A DNA stretch of 64,000 nt from Providencia rettgeri (GCF_041075285.1 NZ_CP163512.1:1-64000); one strand, 5' to 3'; shown: positions 10,298 to 19,514, counted from the first letter of the stretch. A program made the numbers and translations. The notes: a model not told the origin generated them from the letters alone.

Positions 10298-10438
10298 TAT
10301 GGATATTTTACAGCATAAACAGCCTCTAGGTAAGCCGCCTAGTTAAAGAGAAATGGCTAGCCAGTTAGTACTAAATGAGTGCTGTTATGCATAAAATCAA
10401 TCTTTTCCTTATTTTTCAACGAAAGCACTTCACGAAAA

Positions 10439-10461
10439 AAAATATCAGCGTATGATATTTT
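10439..10461. promoter_or_regulatory. Palindromic operator candidate upstream of yedE
   Basis: AAAATATCA and TGATATTTT form a perfect 9-bp inverted repeat around GCGTA, 78 bp before the yedE start. The size fits a dimeric regulator site. The regulator is unknown. Confidence 0.4.
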
Positions 10462-10538
10462 CACTTCGCTGTGGGGCATCGATATAACAATTTATAAAGA
10501 TAATTATACAACGGCGAGTTTCTCTGCCAGGATCTGGC

Positions 10539-11774
10539 GTGAATAAATTGGATGTAACAATGACTTGGTCTGATTTCAAATCTCACTATCTCATCGCTTT
10601 TTGGAAACCTTTACCTGCTGTTATTGCTGCCGGTATTTTATCAACCTACTATTTCGGCCTAACGGGCACATTTTGGGCAGTCACGGGGGAGTTTACTCGC
10701 TGGGGCGGGCACATCATGCAGCTTTTTGGCGCACATCCTGAAACATGGGGCTATTTCAAAGTCATTGGTTTTGAAGGCACTCCTCTAGATCGTATTGATG
10801 GTGTCATGATCATTGGGATGTTTGCGGGGTGCTTTGCTGCTGCACTTTGGGCAAATAATATTAAACTACGGATGCCACAGCACCGTATTCGTATTTTCCA
10901 AGCTATTCTAGGCGGTATTATTGCTGGATTTGGCGCACGTTTAGCAATGGGATGTAATTTAGCGGCATTTTTTACTGGGATCCCTCAGTTTTCGCTACAC
11001 GCGTGGTATTTTGCGGTGGCAACCGCAGTCGGATCATATTTCGGTGCCAAGTTTACATTGATGCCTATGTTTAGGATCCCAGTTAAACTGAAGAAAGTCA
11101 GTGCAGCATCACCATTAACGCAAAATCACGATGTGGCTAAACGACGCTTTAAGTTAGGGATGATTATTTTTACGCTAGCATTAGCATGGGGTTTTTATAC
11201 TTTACTTGATTCACCTGTAATGGGCTTTGCTATCCTCTGCGGAATTGGCTTTGGTCTATTGATTGAACGTGCACAGATTTGTTTTACTTCCGCTTTTCGC
11301 GACTTATGGATCACTGGCCGAACTCACATGGCTAAAGCGATTATTATTGGGATGGCAGTCAGTGCGATTGGGATCTTCAGTTACGTCCAACTAGGTGCTA
11401 CACCTAAAATTTTATGGGCGGGACCAAATGCAGTGATTGGTGGCTTACTATTTGGTTTTGGTATTGTCCTTGCAGGTGGCTGTGAAACAGGTTGGATGTA
11501 TCGCGCAGTGGAAGGGCAGGTTCACTATTGGTGGGTTGGCTTCGGTAATATTATCGGTGCAACTGTTTTGGCATATTATTGGGATGATTTAGGCCCTTGG
11601 TTAGCAACCGATTTTGATAAAGTGAATTTATTAGAGACCTTCGGACCGCAAGGTGGCTTATTAGTAACGTATGCATTATTAGCTGTGGCTTTTGTGCTGA
11701 TGTTAGTCTGGGAAAAACACTTTTTCCGTAAACGTACACAAAATTCAACGCAAACATCTGCGGAGGCAGTATGA
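10539..11774 (+). CDS. yedE: YedE/YeeE (TsuA-type) thiosulfate/sulfur transporter
   Basis: Inner-membrane protein of the Sulf_transp family, which takes up thiosulfate (shown for YeeE/TsuA); YedE is also linked to selenium metabolism by gene context in other species. 411 residues, many membrane spans and two related halves, each with the conserved cysteine motifs: AMGCNLAAFFTG near residue 143, ERAQICFTSAFRD near 248, and AGGCETGWMYR near 315. GTG start chosen because AGGA lies 6 nt before it; an in-frame ATG at 10560 is an alternative and matches the E. coli N-terminus (TWSDFK vs SWQQFK). It overlaps yedF by 4 bp. Confidence 0.93.
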   Translation: MNKLDVTMTWSDFKSHYLIAFWKPLPAVIAAGILSTYYFGLTGTFWAVTGEFTRWGGHIMQLFGAHPETWGYFKVIGFEGTPLDRIDGVMIIGMFAGCFAAALWANNIKLRMPQHRIRIFQAILGGIIAGFGARLAMGCNLAAFFTGIPQFSLHAWYFAVATAVGSYFGAKFTLMPMFRIPVKLKKVSAASPLTQNHDVAKRRFKLGMIIFTLALAWGFYTLLDSPVMGFAILCGIGFGLLIERAQICFTSAFRDLWITGRTHMAKAIIIGMAVSAIGIFSYVQLGATPKILWAGPNAVIGGLLFGFGIVLAGGCETGWMYRAVEGQVHYWWVGFGNIIGATVLAYYWDDLGPWLATDFDKVNLLETFGPQGGLLVTYALLAVAFVLMLVWEKHFFRKRTQNSTQTSAEAV

Positions 11775-12010
11775 GTAACAAAGAGATCATTCCTGATTAT
11801 CGTTTAGATATGGTAGGAGAACCTTGCCCATACCCAGCAGTAGCGACATTAGAAGCGATGCCATCACTAAAAAGCGGTGAAATTTTGGAAGTGGTGAGCG
11901 ACTGTCCACAATCGATTAATAATATTCCGCTAGATGCAAAAAACTATGGTTATACTGTTTTGGATATCCAACAAGATGGACCGACTATACGTTATCTTAT
12001 CCAAAAGTAA
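11771..12010 (+). CDS. yedF: TusA-like sulfur carrier YedF
   Basis: Small cytoplasmic TusA/SirA family protein of 79 residues. The conserved sulfur-carrying Cys lies in GEPCPYPA near residue 18, matching the CPxP signature. Such proteins accept sulfur from a persulfide or from thiosulfate entering through the partner YeeE/YedE transporter. Its start codon overlaps the yedE stop, so translation is coupled and the pair forms an operon. Function beyond sulfur relay is unproven. Confidence 0.92.
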   Translation: MSNKEIIPDYRLDMVGEPCPYPAVATLEAMPSLKSGEILEVVSDCPQSINNIPLDAKNYGYTVLDIQQDGPTIRYLIQK

Positions 12011-12011
12011 C

Positions 12012-12139
12012 GGATACCCGTCATACTTCGTGTTGTAGCGTTGTTGACTGCACTCACCGCCCCTAGTCACATACTTTTGTATGCTCCTAGGGCTCGGTTC
12101 GCTTGTCGCCTAGCTACAACTCGAATTATTTAGGGTATC
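12012..12139. repeat. ERIC (IRU) element, copy 1
   Basis: A 128-bp imperfect palindrome. Ends GGATACCC...GTTGTAGC and GCTACAAC...GGGTATC pair; the centre CCCTAGTCACATAC/GTATGCTCCTAGGG matches the central ERIC consensus (compare CCCCAGTCACTTAC). It begins 2 bp after the yedF stop and runs into the 93-bp tandem array. Confidence 0.85.
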
Positions 12140-12835
12140 TGAGTGATACATTAAATCGACCTATAAAACAGAGAGTTGAGCACAGAGGGGATAGGCGATA
12201 GCGCGTTTATTATTTAGGGTATCTGAGTGATACCTTAACTCTATTAAATCGACCTATAAAACAGAGAGTTGAGCACGGTGGGGATAGGCGATAGCGCGTT
12301 TATTATGTAGGGTATCTGAGTGATACCTTAACGCTATTAAATCGACCTATAAAACAGAGAGTTGAGCACGGTGGGGATAGGCGATAGCGTGTTTATTATT
12401 TAGGGTATCTGAGTGATACCTTAACGCTATTAAATTGACCGATAAAACCGAAGGTTGAGCACAGAGGGGATAGGCGATAGCGCGTTTATTATTTAGGGTA
12501 TCTGAGGGATACCTTAACGCTATTAAATCAACCGATAAAACCGAAGGTTGAGCACAGAGGGGATAGGCGATAGCGCGTTTATTATTTAGGGTATCTGAGG
12601 GATACCTTAACTCTATTAAATCGACCTATAAAACAGAGAGTTGAGCACAGAGGGGATGGGCGATAGCGCGTTTATTATTTAGGGTATCTGAGTGATGCCT
12701 TAACGCTATTAAATCGACCTATAAAACAAAAGGTTGAGCACGGTGGGGATAGGCGATAATGGGTTTATTATGTAGGGTATTTTAGTGACACCCTACATAT
12801 ATTGAATAAAGCGACCTATAAGCCAGAGCACTGAA
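12131..12835. repeat. 93-bp tandem repeat array, about 7.5 units
   Basis: The motif TAGGGTATCTGAG recurs at 12131, 12215, 12308, 12401, 12494, 12587 and 12680, with a diverged copy at 12773. Spacing is 84 for the first and exactly 93 for all others. Each unit carries the small hairpin GGTATC-TGAGT-GATACC and a GATAGGCGATAGCG block. Units differ at a few positions, with an ACAGAGGGG/ACGGTGGGG variant alternating. All frames contain stops. The first unit begins with the terminal bases of the ERIC element. The array fills the gap between yedF and the convergent acetyltransferase gene. Confidence 0.95.
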
Positions 12836-12849
12836 TACCGAGAGTGCGC

Positions 12850-13365
12850 TTACTCTTCTTGTTCTTGCCAATTCGTAATATCTAGAACCAACTCACATTC
12901 GTCATCCATATAAGCACCCGTTGGAACAAAACCAAGCTTTTTATAGAACTCAAATGGGCTTTCTTCCCCTTCACCGCAGCTATTATAAAGGCGCGGATAG
13001 CCTTTCTTTTTCAGATAACGTATCACTTGAATTAATGCTTCGCGACCAAACCCTAATTTTTGATAGGGCTCCGCTATCATAAAGCGCCAAAGCATGATGC
13101 CATCATATTCGAGCTCGTCGTCATCTAAACCAGAATGCAGCATGATAAATCCAACGGGAGTATCATCTGCGTAAATTCCCCTATACCACGCACAGTCTGA
13201 AAATTGAGCCTCTACCATTGAGTAAGCATTATCAGCGACCATGTTACGTTGCGCTTCACTCAATGTATGGCTAAGTAGGCAAATTTCAGAGAAGTTATCC
13301 GCAGTCACTTTTTGTAAGGTAACTAATGAATTTTCATCCACTTCAGGTTCGATAAGCTCTTTCAT
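12850..13365 (-). CDS. GNAT family N-acetyltransferase
   Basis: Cytoplasmic acetyltransferase of 171 residues. The acetyl-CoA motif A is visible as IAEPYQKLGFGREALIQVI (about 97-115), followed by FEFYKKLGFVPTGAY, the usual GNAT C-terminal strand-helix. The layout recalls diamine/spermidine N-acetyltransferases, but substrate cannot be assigned from sequence. It converges on yedF across the tandem array, whose last unit ends 15 bp after its stop. AAGGAAT before the ATG is a fair ribosome site. Confidence 0.8.
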   Translation of the reverse strand: MKELIEPEVDENSLVTLQKVTADNFSEICLLSHTLSEAQRNMVADNAYSMVEAQFSDCAWYRGIYADDTPVGFIMLHSGLDDDELEYDGIMLWRFMIAEPYQKLGFGREALIQVIRYLKKKGYPRLYNSCGEGEESPFEFYKKLGFVPTGAYMDDECELVLDITNWQEQEE

Positions 13366-13432
13366 GACTATTCCTTCGATAGAATATTGACCATAACTCC
13401 AATAATGGAGGCCGCTATTTATTATTTTTATT

Positions 13433-13463
13433 TAACAAATTTAAAACTAAAGTCAATTTGTTA
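13433..13463. other. Inverted repeat upstream of the acetyltransferase gene
   Basis: TAACAAATT and AATTTGTTA, perfect 9 bp with a 13-bp centre, about 70 bp before the GNAT start. Could be an operator; role unknown. Confidence 0.3.
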
Positions 13464-13545
13464 CAGGGTTGTAATTTAATCAACCAGAGATCCCACAACC
13501 AGTCAATGACTTAATTGTGGCTATGCAAGCGGGGTCTAAAAAGAA

Positions 13546-13580
13546 ATGGCAACTGACTGTTTAGTGAGTTGCCATAGTGA
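13546..13580 (-). terminator. Terminator of rdgC
   Basis: ATGGCAACT pairs with AGTTGCCAT; on the minus strand it is followed by TTTCTTTTTAG. Lies 30 bp after the rdgC stop. Confidence 0.75.
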
Positions 13581-13606
13581 GATAACAAAAGGAAAATCGA
13601 AAGGAA

Positions 13607-14512
13607 TTAGTGTTCTGCTTCGCCGCCAAGAACATCAATTAAGCGCGCGATTAAGGCACTCAGTTCCCCAGTCATTAAGACGTAATCCGCATCAAATTTT
13701 TGAGCATAATCTTCTTTGGCGATATCATCGTTTTGCTCTTTCAGTGTATCACTGAATTTAATTCGTTTTAGTGAACCATCATCAGACAACATAAACTGAA
13801 TGCGCTCTTCCCAATCTAGGGCTAATTTTGTTACTAGTTTGCCAGCTTCAATGTGTGTTGCAATTTCATCAGAGATAAGATCTTGTTTTTTACAACGAAT
13901 AATTCCACCTTCTTCTAAGATCGCTTTTAGTTCAGCTTCATCCATCACCGCAAAACCTTGAGGAAGAGAGCCCGAACGGATCCACTCGGTTAGTGTTAGT
14001 TCAATCGGATCTTTAAATGTCAGTGGAACAACAGGAAGAGAGCCCAAGCTTTTGCGTAATAAGGCTAAGTTGTCTTCCGCGCGTTTCGCACTGGCCGCAT
14101 CCACAATGATGAGTTGATTGACGGTATCAATCCAAATATAGGTTTTGCTAAATTTACTGAATGCTCGAGGCAATAAGGTGTGAACAACCTCATCTTTTAA
14201 GGCGTCTTTTTCCGTTTTTTTGAGTTTTCGCCCTTGGTCTGCTTCGAGTTTTTCAATTTTGTCTTGTACTTCTTGCTTAATAACAGGAGATGGCAGCATT
14301 TTTTCTTCTTTTTTCGCACAAATAAGAATTTGGTTGCCTGCTGCGTGGGTTAAGGCTTCCGCCCCATTCATTGGTGCGACCCAACCTGTCTGCATCATGT
14401 CTTGGCTGCCACAAGGGTGATAGGCAAGTGCGGCAAGTTGTTTTTCCAGATCATCTGCTGAGAGTGCCAAATCTCGATTCAGGCGATAGACTAATATATT
14501 CTTGAACCACAT
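13607..14512 (-). CDS. rdgC: Recombination-associated protein RdgC
   Basis: Nucleoid-associated, ring-forming DNA-binding protein that inhibits RecA activity. 301 residues, near the 303 of E. coli, with the typical start [14 protein letters not shown] and the middle LGSLPVVPL region. It is divergent from mak across about 200 bp, as in E. coli where rdgC and mak are also neighbours. No unusual features. Confidence 0.96.
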   Translation of the reverse strand: MWFKNILVYRLNRDLALSADDLEKQLAALAYHPCGSQDMMQTGWVAPMNGAEALTHAAGNQILICAKKEEKMLPSPVIKQEVQDKIEKLEADQGRKLKKTEKDALKDEVVHTLLPRAFSKFSKTYIWIDTVNQLIIVDAASAKRAEDNLALLRKSLGSLPVVPLTFKDPIELTLTEWIRSGSLPQGFAVMDEAELKAILEEGGIIRCKKQDLISDEIATHIEAGKLVTKLALDWEERIQFMLSDDGSLKRIKFSDTLKEQNDDIAKEDYAQKFDADYVLMTGELSALIARLIDVLGGEAEH

Positions 14513-14711
14513 GAAAAACCTACCTTTGTTGATAAATAGCCAATTAGAGCAGCGGCTATAATAACGAATTGTCAGTTATTAAGCGAAAAAAATATATTTA
14601 CCCTTAGGCAGGTTAAGTCATCCCTCAGTTTTCATCTCTTATACTTGAAAAGCGCCTCTAAGGCAGGTGATGATAGTGAAGATAAATAATAACGTTGAAG
14701 AGAGCATCCCA

Positions 14712-15617
14712 ATGAGAATAGGAATTGACCTTGGTGGTACGAAAATTGAAGTGATTGCACTAGATGATAAGGGAGAGGCGTTATTTCGTAAGCGCGTTCC
14801 AACGCCAAAAGGCGACTATATTGCAACACTCAATGCCATTGCCAGCTTAGTGAATGATGCAGAAACGGCAACAGGACAAAGCGGTAGCGTAGGAGTGGGT
14901 ATCCCTGGGACATTGTCTCCAGTAACTGGAAAAGTAAAAAACGCTAATTCAACATGGTTAAATGGTCAATTTTTTGATGCTGATTTGAGCAAATTATTAG
15001 GGCGTGAAGTCAAGATTGCCAATGATGCGAACTGTTTGGCTGTCTCGGAAGCGGTAGATGGCGCAGGCGCAGGTAAAAAGGTCGTTTTTGCGGTGATCAT
15101 CGGAACAGGATGTGGGGCAGGTATTGCACTTAATGGCAAAGTACACTCAGGGGGAAATGGTGTCGCCGGTGAATGGGGGCATAATCCTCTGCCATGGCAA
15201 GATGACAGCGACAGACAATTTTTGTCCAATGAAAATTGCTATTGCGGTCTAACTGGTTGTACTGAGCTATTTGTTTCCGGAACTGGTTTTATGTCTGATT
15301 ACGCTAAGTTATCAGGGGAAACGAAAACAGGTATAGAAATTGTTAAACTTGCTCAAGAGGGGAATGAATTCGCCAAAATTGCGATGGATAATTATTTAAA
15401 TCGGCTAGCCAAAGCACTGGGGCAGGCGATCAATATGCTCGATCCTGATGTGATAGTGCTAGGAGGTGGTATGAGTAATGTGGACAGCTTGTACGAAGAG
15501 CTACCTGCACGAATTCGCCAATGGGTATTTGGGCGTGAGTGTGATACGCCCATTCGTAAAGCGGTGCATGGGGATTCGAGTGGAGTCCGCGGTGCAGCCT
15601 GGCTTTTTTCGTCCTAA
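14712..15617 (+). CDS. mak: Fructokinase (ROK family)
   Basis: Phosphorylates fructose (and mannose weakly) to the 6-phosphate. 301 residues, against 302 in E. coli. ROK features: ATP site GIDLGGTK at the N-terminus, catalytic region GEWGHNPL, and the zinc-binding [10 protein letters not shown] motif. I chose ATG 14712 rather than the upstream ATG at 14667 because the protein then begins [10 protein letters not shown], as in E. coli Mak; a purine-rich GAAGAGAG lies 8 nt before. The stop codon falls on the first bases of an ERIC element. Confidence 0.95.
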   Translation: MRIGIDLGGTKIEVIALDDKGEALFRKRVPTPKGDYIATLNAIASLVNDAETATGQSGSVGVGIPGTLSPVTGKVKNANSTWLNGQFFDADLSKLLGREVKIANDANCLAVSEAVDGAGAGKKVVFAVIIGTGCGAGIALNGKVHSGGNGVAGEWGHNPLPWQDDSDRQFLSNENCYCGLTGCTELFVSGTGFMSDYAKLSGETKTGIEIVKLAQEGNEFAKIAMDNYLNRLAKALGQAINMLDPDVIVLGGGMSNVDSLYEELPARIRQWVFGRECDTPIRKAVHGDSSGVRGAAWLFSS

Positions 15618-15720
15618 TTTACGTTGTGGCGGTGTTGGCTTCACTCAGCTACTCAGGTCACATACTTATGTATGCTCCCTGAGATAGCTTCCTTTGCCGC
15701 CTAGCCACAACGCAAATTAG
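15614..15720. repeat. ERIC (IRU) element, copy 2
   Basis: A 107-bp palindrome: CTAATTT.CGTTGTGGC at the left pairs with GCCACAACGCAAATTAG at the right; centre CAGGTCACATAC/GTATGCTCCCTG matches the ERIC core. The mak stop codon (15615-15617) is inside its left end. Confidence 0.85.
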
Positions 15721-16160
15721 TTAGAAAAAAGCGCTTATGAACGTTAGAAAAAAACGTTTATGAGATAGATACGGATGAGAACATAGTAAAAATGGGATGG
15801 GTTATCGTTATTGTTATTTAGATCATTGGTGTATGCTCCCTGAGATAGCCTCCTTTGCCGCCTAGCCACAACGCAAATTAGTTAGAAAAAAGCGCTTATG
15901 AGCGTTAGAAAAAACCGTTTATGAGATAGATGTGGATGAGAACATAGTAAAAATGGGATGGGTTATCGTTATTGTTATTTAGATCATTGGTGTATGCTCC
16001 CTGAGATAGCTTCCTTTGCCGCCTAGCCACAACGCAAATTAGTTAGAAAAAAGCGCTTATGAGCGTTAGAAAAAACGCTTATGAGCGTTAGAAAAAAACG
16101 TTTATGAGCGTTAGAAAAAACGTTTATGAGATAGATGCGGATGAGAACATAGTAATAATG
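15670..16160. repeat. 161-bp tandem repeat, three copies, containing the right half of ERIC copy 2
   Basis: GTATGCTCCCTGAGATAG starts at 15670, 15831 and 15992, exactly 161 bp apart. Each unit holds the right ERIC arm (to CGCAAATTAG), an AAAAAACG-TTATGAGCGTTAG block, a GATAGATGCGGATGAGAACATAG block, and (units 1-2) a GGGATGGGTTATCG tail. In unit 3 the 22-23-bp TTATGAGCGTTAGAAAAAACG sub-block is repeated further. Units 1 and 2 differ at only a few bases, so duplication is recent. Confidence 0.93.
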
Positions 16161-16300
16161 GATAAAAAAATATGCTGTGGCTTTAATGTTTAAATAATCA
16201 TCTTTTATTACTTAAATTAAATTTAGATTAATTAAAAATAAAATAATAAGTATATTTATAAAGCACGAAATTTAAGTGAAATAAGCTTCTTTCATACTCA

Positions 16301-16316
16301 GTGATATAAATCACAA
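16301..16316. promoter_or_regulatory. CRP-like site upstream of cpdB
   Basis: GTGATATAAATCACAA is a GTGAT-N6-ATCAC palindrome close to the CRP consensus. It is about 310 bp before the cpdB start, so its role depends on where the promoter is. A second palindrome GTGATTTAGTCAC (16448-16460) has a 5-bp centre and does not fit CRP. The rest of 16161-16624 is AT-rich leader with no ORF. Confidence 0.5.
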
Positions 16317-16624
16317 CTCTTTTTTTTCTTCAAAAATTATTCACGAAGCATGAGAAAAATAACTTCAGTTATTTTGCGTGAATTTGTCATGAATAATTCA
16401 TTTTTGTGACAGATATAAAAATCAGGCTCGATAAAAAGATGAAAACCGTGATTTAGTCACAAAAAATGGTTACTGTTTGCAGTGTATTATCATTAAAAAT
16501 TGACAGCATGCACATTGTGTAAAATTTTAACGCCATTTTTGTTGGTTATTTGTTCAATGGTGCAAGGTGTGTAGGTGAATTAGAGAGACAACTTTCTCTC
16601 AATAAAGGCAACTAAGGGGATCAA

Positions 16625-18574
16625 ATGAATAAAGTATTGAAACTCTCAACACTTGCTATGTTAGTCGCATTGAATGCGAACGCAGCAACAGTTGATTTAC
16701 GTGTTATGGAAACATCTGACGTTCACAGTAATCTTATAGACTTCGACTATTATAAAGATAAACCAACCGAACAATTTGGTTATGTCCGTACTGCAACGTT
16801 AATTAAAGCGGCGAAACAAGAAGCCACAAACGCCGTATTAGTGGATAACGGAGACTTAATCCAAGGTAGCCCATTGGCTGACTATATCGTTAGTGAAGGC
16901 TTAAAAGATGGCGAATCTCACCCAGCGCACAAGTTATTGAATACAATGGGTTATACTGTAGGTAACTTTGGTAACCATGAGTTTAACTTTGGATTAGATT
17001 TCCTGCATAAGGCCATTGAAGGCGCTAAATTCCCCTACATCAATGCCAATATTATTGATGCAAAAACAGGTAAAAACTACTTCAACCCATATATTATTGT
17101 TGATACTCCAGTTAAAGATAGAGATGGAAAAACACACACAATTAAAGTGGGTTATATCGGTTTCGTTCCACCACAAATTCTTATTTGGGATAAACCAAAT
17201 TTAGAAGGCAAGGTATTAGTCAACGACATTACTGAAACTGCGAAAAAATTTGTACCACAAATGAAAAAAGAGGGGGCCGATCTCGTGGTGGCTATCCCTC
17301 ACTCTGGGTTCTCTCAAGAACCATACAAGGCAATGGCTGAAAACTCAGTGTATTACCTCAGTGAAGTCCCCGGGATTGATGCCATCATGTTTGGTCACTC
17401 ACACGGCGTGTTCCCAAGCAAAGACTTTAGTGATATCAAGGGCGTCGATATTGCTAAAGGAACCGTAAATGGCGTGCCTGCGGTAATGCCTGGCCAATGG
17501 GGTGACCATTTAGGGGTTGTCGATTTAGTAGTGAGTAACGACGATGGTGCATGGAAAGTCGTTGATGCAACGGCACATGCACGTCCGGTCTATGACAAAC
17601 CAAACAAACAAGCCCTTGTTGAACGCGATGGCGATCTTGCCAAAATTATCGAAAAAGAGCACCAAGATACCCGTAAGTTTGTGGGTAAACATATCGGTAA
17701 AGCGTCAGAAAACATGTACAGCTTTTTAGCGTTAGTGCAAAGCGACCCAACGGTACAAATCGTTAATGATGCGCAAATCGATTACACCAAAAACTTTATT
17801 CAAGGCGATCCTGATCTGGCTGATTTACCTGTATTAGCTGCGGCAGCACCGTTTAAAGCGGGGGGACGTAAGAATTCGCCAACCGAATTTATCGAAGTTG
17901 AAAAAGGGGATTTAACCTTCCGTAATGCAGCGGATCTGTATCTGTATCCAAATACGTTGGTTGTAGTAAAAGCAACCGGTGCGGATGTTGTTGAATGGTT
18001 AGAATGTTCTGCGGGGATGTATAACCAAATCGATCCACAATCAACTGCACCACAAAGCTTATTGAACTGGAATGGTTTTAGAACCTATAACTTCGATACA
18101 ATTAGTGGCGTGGAATATCAAATCGACCTGACACAGCCTGCGAAATATGATGTTGATTGCCAAACTGTGAATAAAGAGGCTAATCGAATCAAGAATGTGA
18201 CTTACCAAGGTAAGCCAATTGATCCAAAAGCCACTTTCTTAGTTGCAACAAACAACTACCGTGGCTATGGCGGTAAATTCGCAGGAACAGGTGATAGCAA
18301 TATTGCATTTGCCTCACCAGATGAAAACCGTGCAATTTTAGCCGCTTACATTGCAAAAGTGTCTAAAGAAAAAGGTGAAATTTCAACGAAAGCGGCAAAC
18401 AACTGGTCATTTACACCGATTAAAACGGACAAAAAACTGGATGTTCGCTTTGAAACTGCACCAAGTGAAAAAGCCGCTAACTTTATTAAACAAAATGCAC
18501 AGTATCCAATGAAAAAAGTGGGTACTGATGATATTGGCTTTGCAATTTACCAAATTGATTTGACTGCTAAGTAA
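16625..18574 (+). CDS. cpdB: 2',3'-cyclic-nucleotide 2'-phosphodiesterase/3'-nucleotidase
   Basis: Periplasmic enzyme that hydrolyses 2',3'-cyclic nucleotides and 3'-nucleotides so they can be used as nucleoside and phosphate sources. 649 residues (E. coli 647). Signal peptide at 1-20 ending ALNANA. The metallophosphatase domain shows [28 protein letters not shown] and FGHSHG metal ligands; the C-terminal 5'-nucleotidase domain binds substrate ([22 protein letters not shown]). A clear AAGGGGA-type site precedes the ATG. Monocistronic, ending at a terminator. Confidence 0.96.
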   Translation: MNKVLKLSTLAMLVALNANAATVDLRVMETSDVHSNLIDFDYYKDKPTEQFGYVRTATLIKAAKQEATNAVLVDNGDLIQGSPLADYIVSEGLKDGESHPAHKLLNTMGYTVGNFGNHEFNFGLDFLHKAIEGAKFPYINANIIDAKTGKNYFNPYIIVDTPVKDRDGKTHTIKVGYIGFVPPQILIWDKPNLEGKVLVNDITETAKKFVPQMKKEGADLVVAIPHSGFSQEPYKAMAENSVYYLSEVPGIDAIMFGHSHGVFPSKDFSDIKGVDIAKGTVNGVPAVMPGQWGDHLGVVDLVVSNDDGAWKVVDATAHARPVYDKPNKQALVERDGDLAKIIEKEHQDTRKFVGKHIGKASENMYSFLALVQSDPTVQIVNDAQIDYTKNFIQGDPDLADLPVLAAAAPFKAGGRKNSPTEFIEVEKGDLTFRNAADLYLYPNTLVVVKATGADVVEWLECSAGMYNQIDPQSTAPQSLLNWNGFRTYNFDTISGVEYQIDLTQPAKYDVDCQTVNKEANRIKNVTYQGKPIDPKATFLVATNNYRGYGGKFAGTGDSNIAFASPDENRAILAAYIAKVSKEKGEISTKAANNWSFTPIKTDKKLDVRFETAPSEKAANFIKQNAQYPMKKVGTDDIGFAIYQIDLTAK

Positions 18575-18603
18575 TCACCTCAGTTTTTATTGATATCAAA
18601 GTG

Positions 18604-18632
18604 AGCCTGCCCAATTGGGTGGGCTTTTTTAT
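18604..18632 (+). terminator. Terminator of cpdB
   Basis: GCCTGCCCAA/TTGGGTGGGC hairpin followed by six T, 30 bp after the stop. Confidence 0.88.
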
Positions 18633-18690
18633 GACAAAATAAAATGAAAGATAATGTTCAGGGTGGGAAGATTTTAGGATGTTAAATAAC

Positions 18691-18731
18691 GCTCGGCGTA
18701 TTTAACTGGCTACGGACTAAATACGTCGAGC
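18691..18731. other. Long hairpin between cpdB and the small exported-protein gene
   Basis: GCTCGGCGTATTTA and TAAATACGTCGAGC pair over 14 bp (one G-T wobble) around a 13-nt loop. No T-run at either side. It lies just after the stop of the minus-strand gene and could stabilise or end its transcript, or be a solitary palindromic repeat. Confidence 0.5.
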
Positions 18732-18758
18732 GATTATTTACTTTTGATGACGAATAAG

Positions 18759-19058
18759 CTATTCATAAAACACATTCAACATAGGTAATTTACTGTACTT
18801 GTCATATTCAACTTTAACATATTCAGTTTCTAGCTTTTTGCCATTTTTTAAAGATGCCGTCGTTGAAATGTTTTTTCCTTTCCGGTAGCACTTAACATTG
18901 ACTTTCTCTTGATTATTGGCATTTATAACACATTGAGGTTCATACACTGAACCTGTAAATGTAATAGTTCCTCCTGAAGAGTTATTACTGGCATAGGTGA
19001 AAGAACAACTTGAAATGATTATAGCAACTACAGATGTTAGTAAAGATAAACGTTTCAT
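18759..19058 (-). CDS. Small exported protein of unknown function
   Basis: A 99-residue protein with a signal peptide: MKRLSLLTSVVAIIISSCSFTYA, likely cleaved after TYA, although an SSC motif might make it a lipoprotein. The mature part has two cysteines (QCVINAN, VKCYRKG) that may form a disulfide, and GTITFTGSVYEPQC resembles the first strand of fimbrial subunits; it is too short for a full pilin and lacks a chaperone-usher neighbourhood. I start it at 19058, where AGGGGG lies 7 nt upstream, not at the earlier frame start at 19112. I do not recognise a family. Confidence 0.65.
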   Translation of the reverse strand: MKRLSLLTSVVAIIISSCSFTYASNNSSGGTITFTGSVYEPQCVINANNQEKVNVKCYRKGKNISTTASLKNGKKLETEYVKVEYDKYSKLPMLNVFYE

Positions 19059-19285
19059 AGTCCACCCCCTAAATAACACTGAACACTGAATTGAGTGTTT
19101 TTGTGCCTTCACTTTTAGTGTAGTTCAATTATCGGTAATGCGAAACAAATTTTGTAAATATACTTAGAGTTTAGTATTGAAGAGGTTTAATGTATTGATA
19201 AATATCAAGTTATATTTGATGGTTATATCATTCGATTGATTATTAATCATTAAACTGTTTTTAATTAATAACAGGAGGGATGAAT

Positions 19286-19354
19286 GTGAAATTATCTTTT
19301 TATTTAAGTAAAATTTTATTGTTGAATTTGTTTTTGAACTTTTTATTACGTTAA
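19286..19354 (+). CDS. Possible 22-residue hydrophobic micro-ORF
   Basis: A GTG codon lies 7 nt after a perfect AGGAGG (19273-19278) and opens a frame of 22 residues, mostly Leu, Phe and Ile with Lys and Ser (KLSFYLSKILLLNLFLNFLLR), then TAA. It could be a small membrane protein or a leader peptide. An overlapping ATG at 19280 is too close to the ribosome site. Hydrophobicity is also what random AT-rich DNA encodes, so the ribosome site is the main support. Confidence 0.3.
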   Translation: MKLSFYLSKILLLNLFLNFLLR

Positions 19355-19457
19355 ATAAATTTGAAATAAAAAACTTTTATGGTTTTTATTATTTTTAATA
19401 TAAGACATCCCTGATGATGACTTATGTTTTGAGAAGGTAAAAGATAGGGGGGAAATA

Positions 19458-19490
19458 AAATTCCCTTATAAAACTTTTATAAGGGAATTT
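19458..19490 (-). terminator. Perfect terminator hairpin of the nitroreductase gene
   Basis: AAATTCCCTTATAAAA and TTTTATAAGGGAATTT form a perfect 16+1+16 inverted repeat. On the minus strand it is followed by TTTTATTTCC, 25 bp after the gene stop. Confidence 0.85.
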
Positions 19491-19514
19491 CTGTTAAAAC
19501 CTTATTATTTCATT

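Larger units (their letters stand above)
19059..19514. other. AT-rich intergenic region
   Basis: 456 bp between the exported protein and the nitroreductase, very rich in A and T. Apart from the minus-strand promoter area near 19100, one micro-ORF (19286-19354) and the nitroreductase terminator (19458-19490), I see no feature. Confidence 0.6.

Noticed and set aside
12131..12835. The 93-bp repeats as a CRISPR array
   Set aside because: Units are contiguous with no unique spacers, are too long for CRISPR repeats, and there are no cas genes.
12131..12835. The 93-bp repeats as a coding repeat (93 is a multiple of three)
   Set aside because: Stops occur within each unit in the frames examined, and no start with a ribosome site spans the array.
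16448..16460. GTGATTTAGTCAC as a CRP site for cpdB
   Set aside because: The centre is 5 bp rather than 6, which does not fit CRP geometry.
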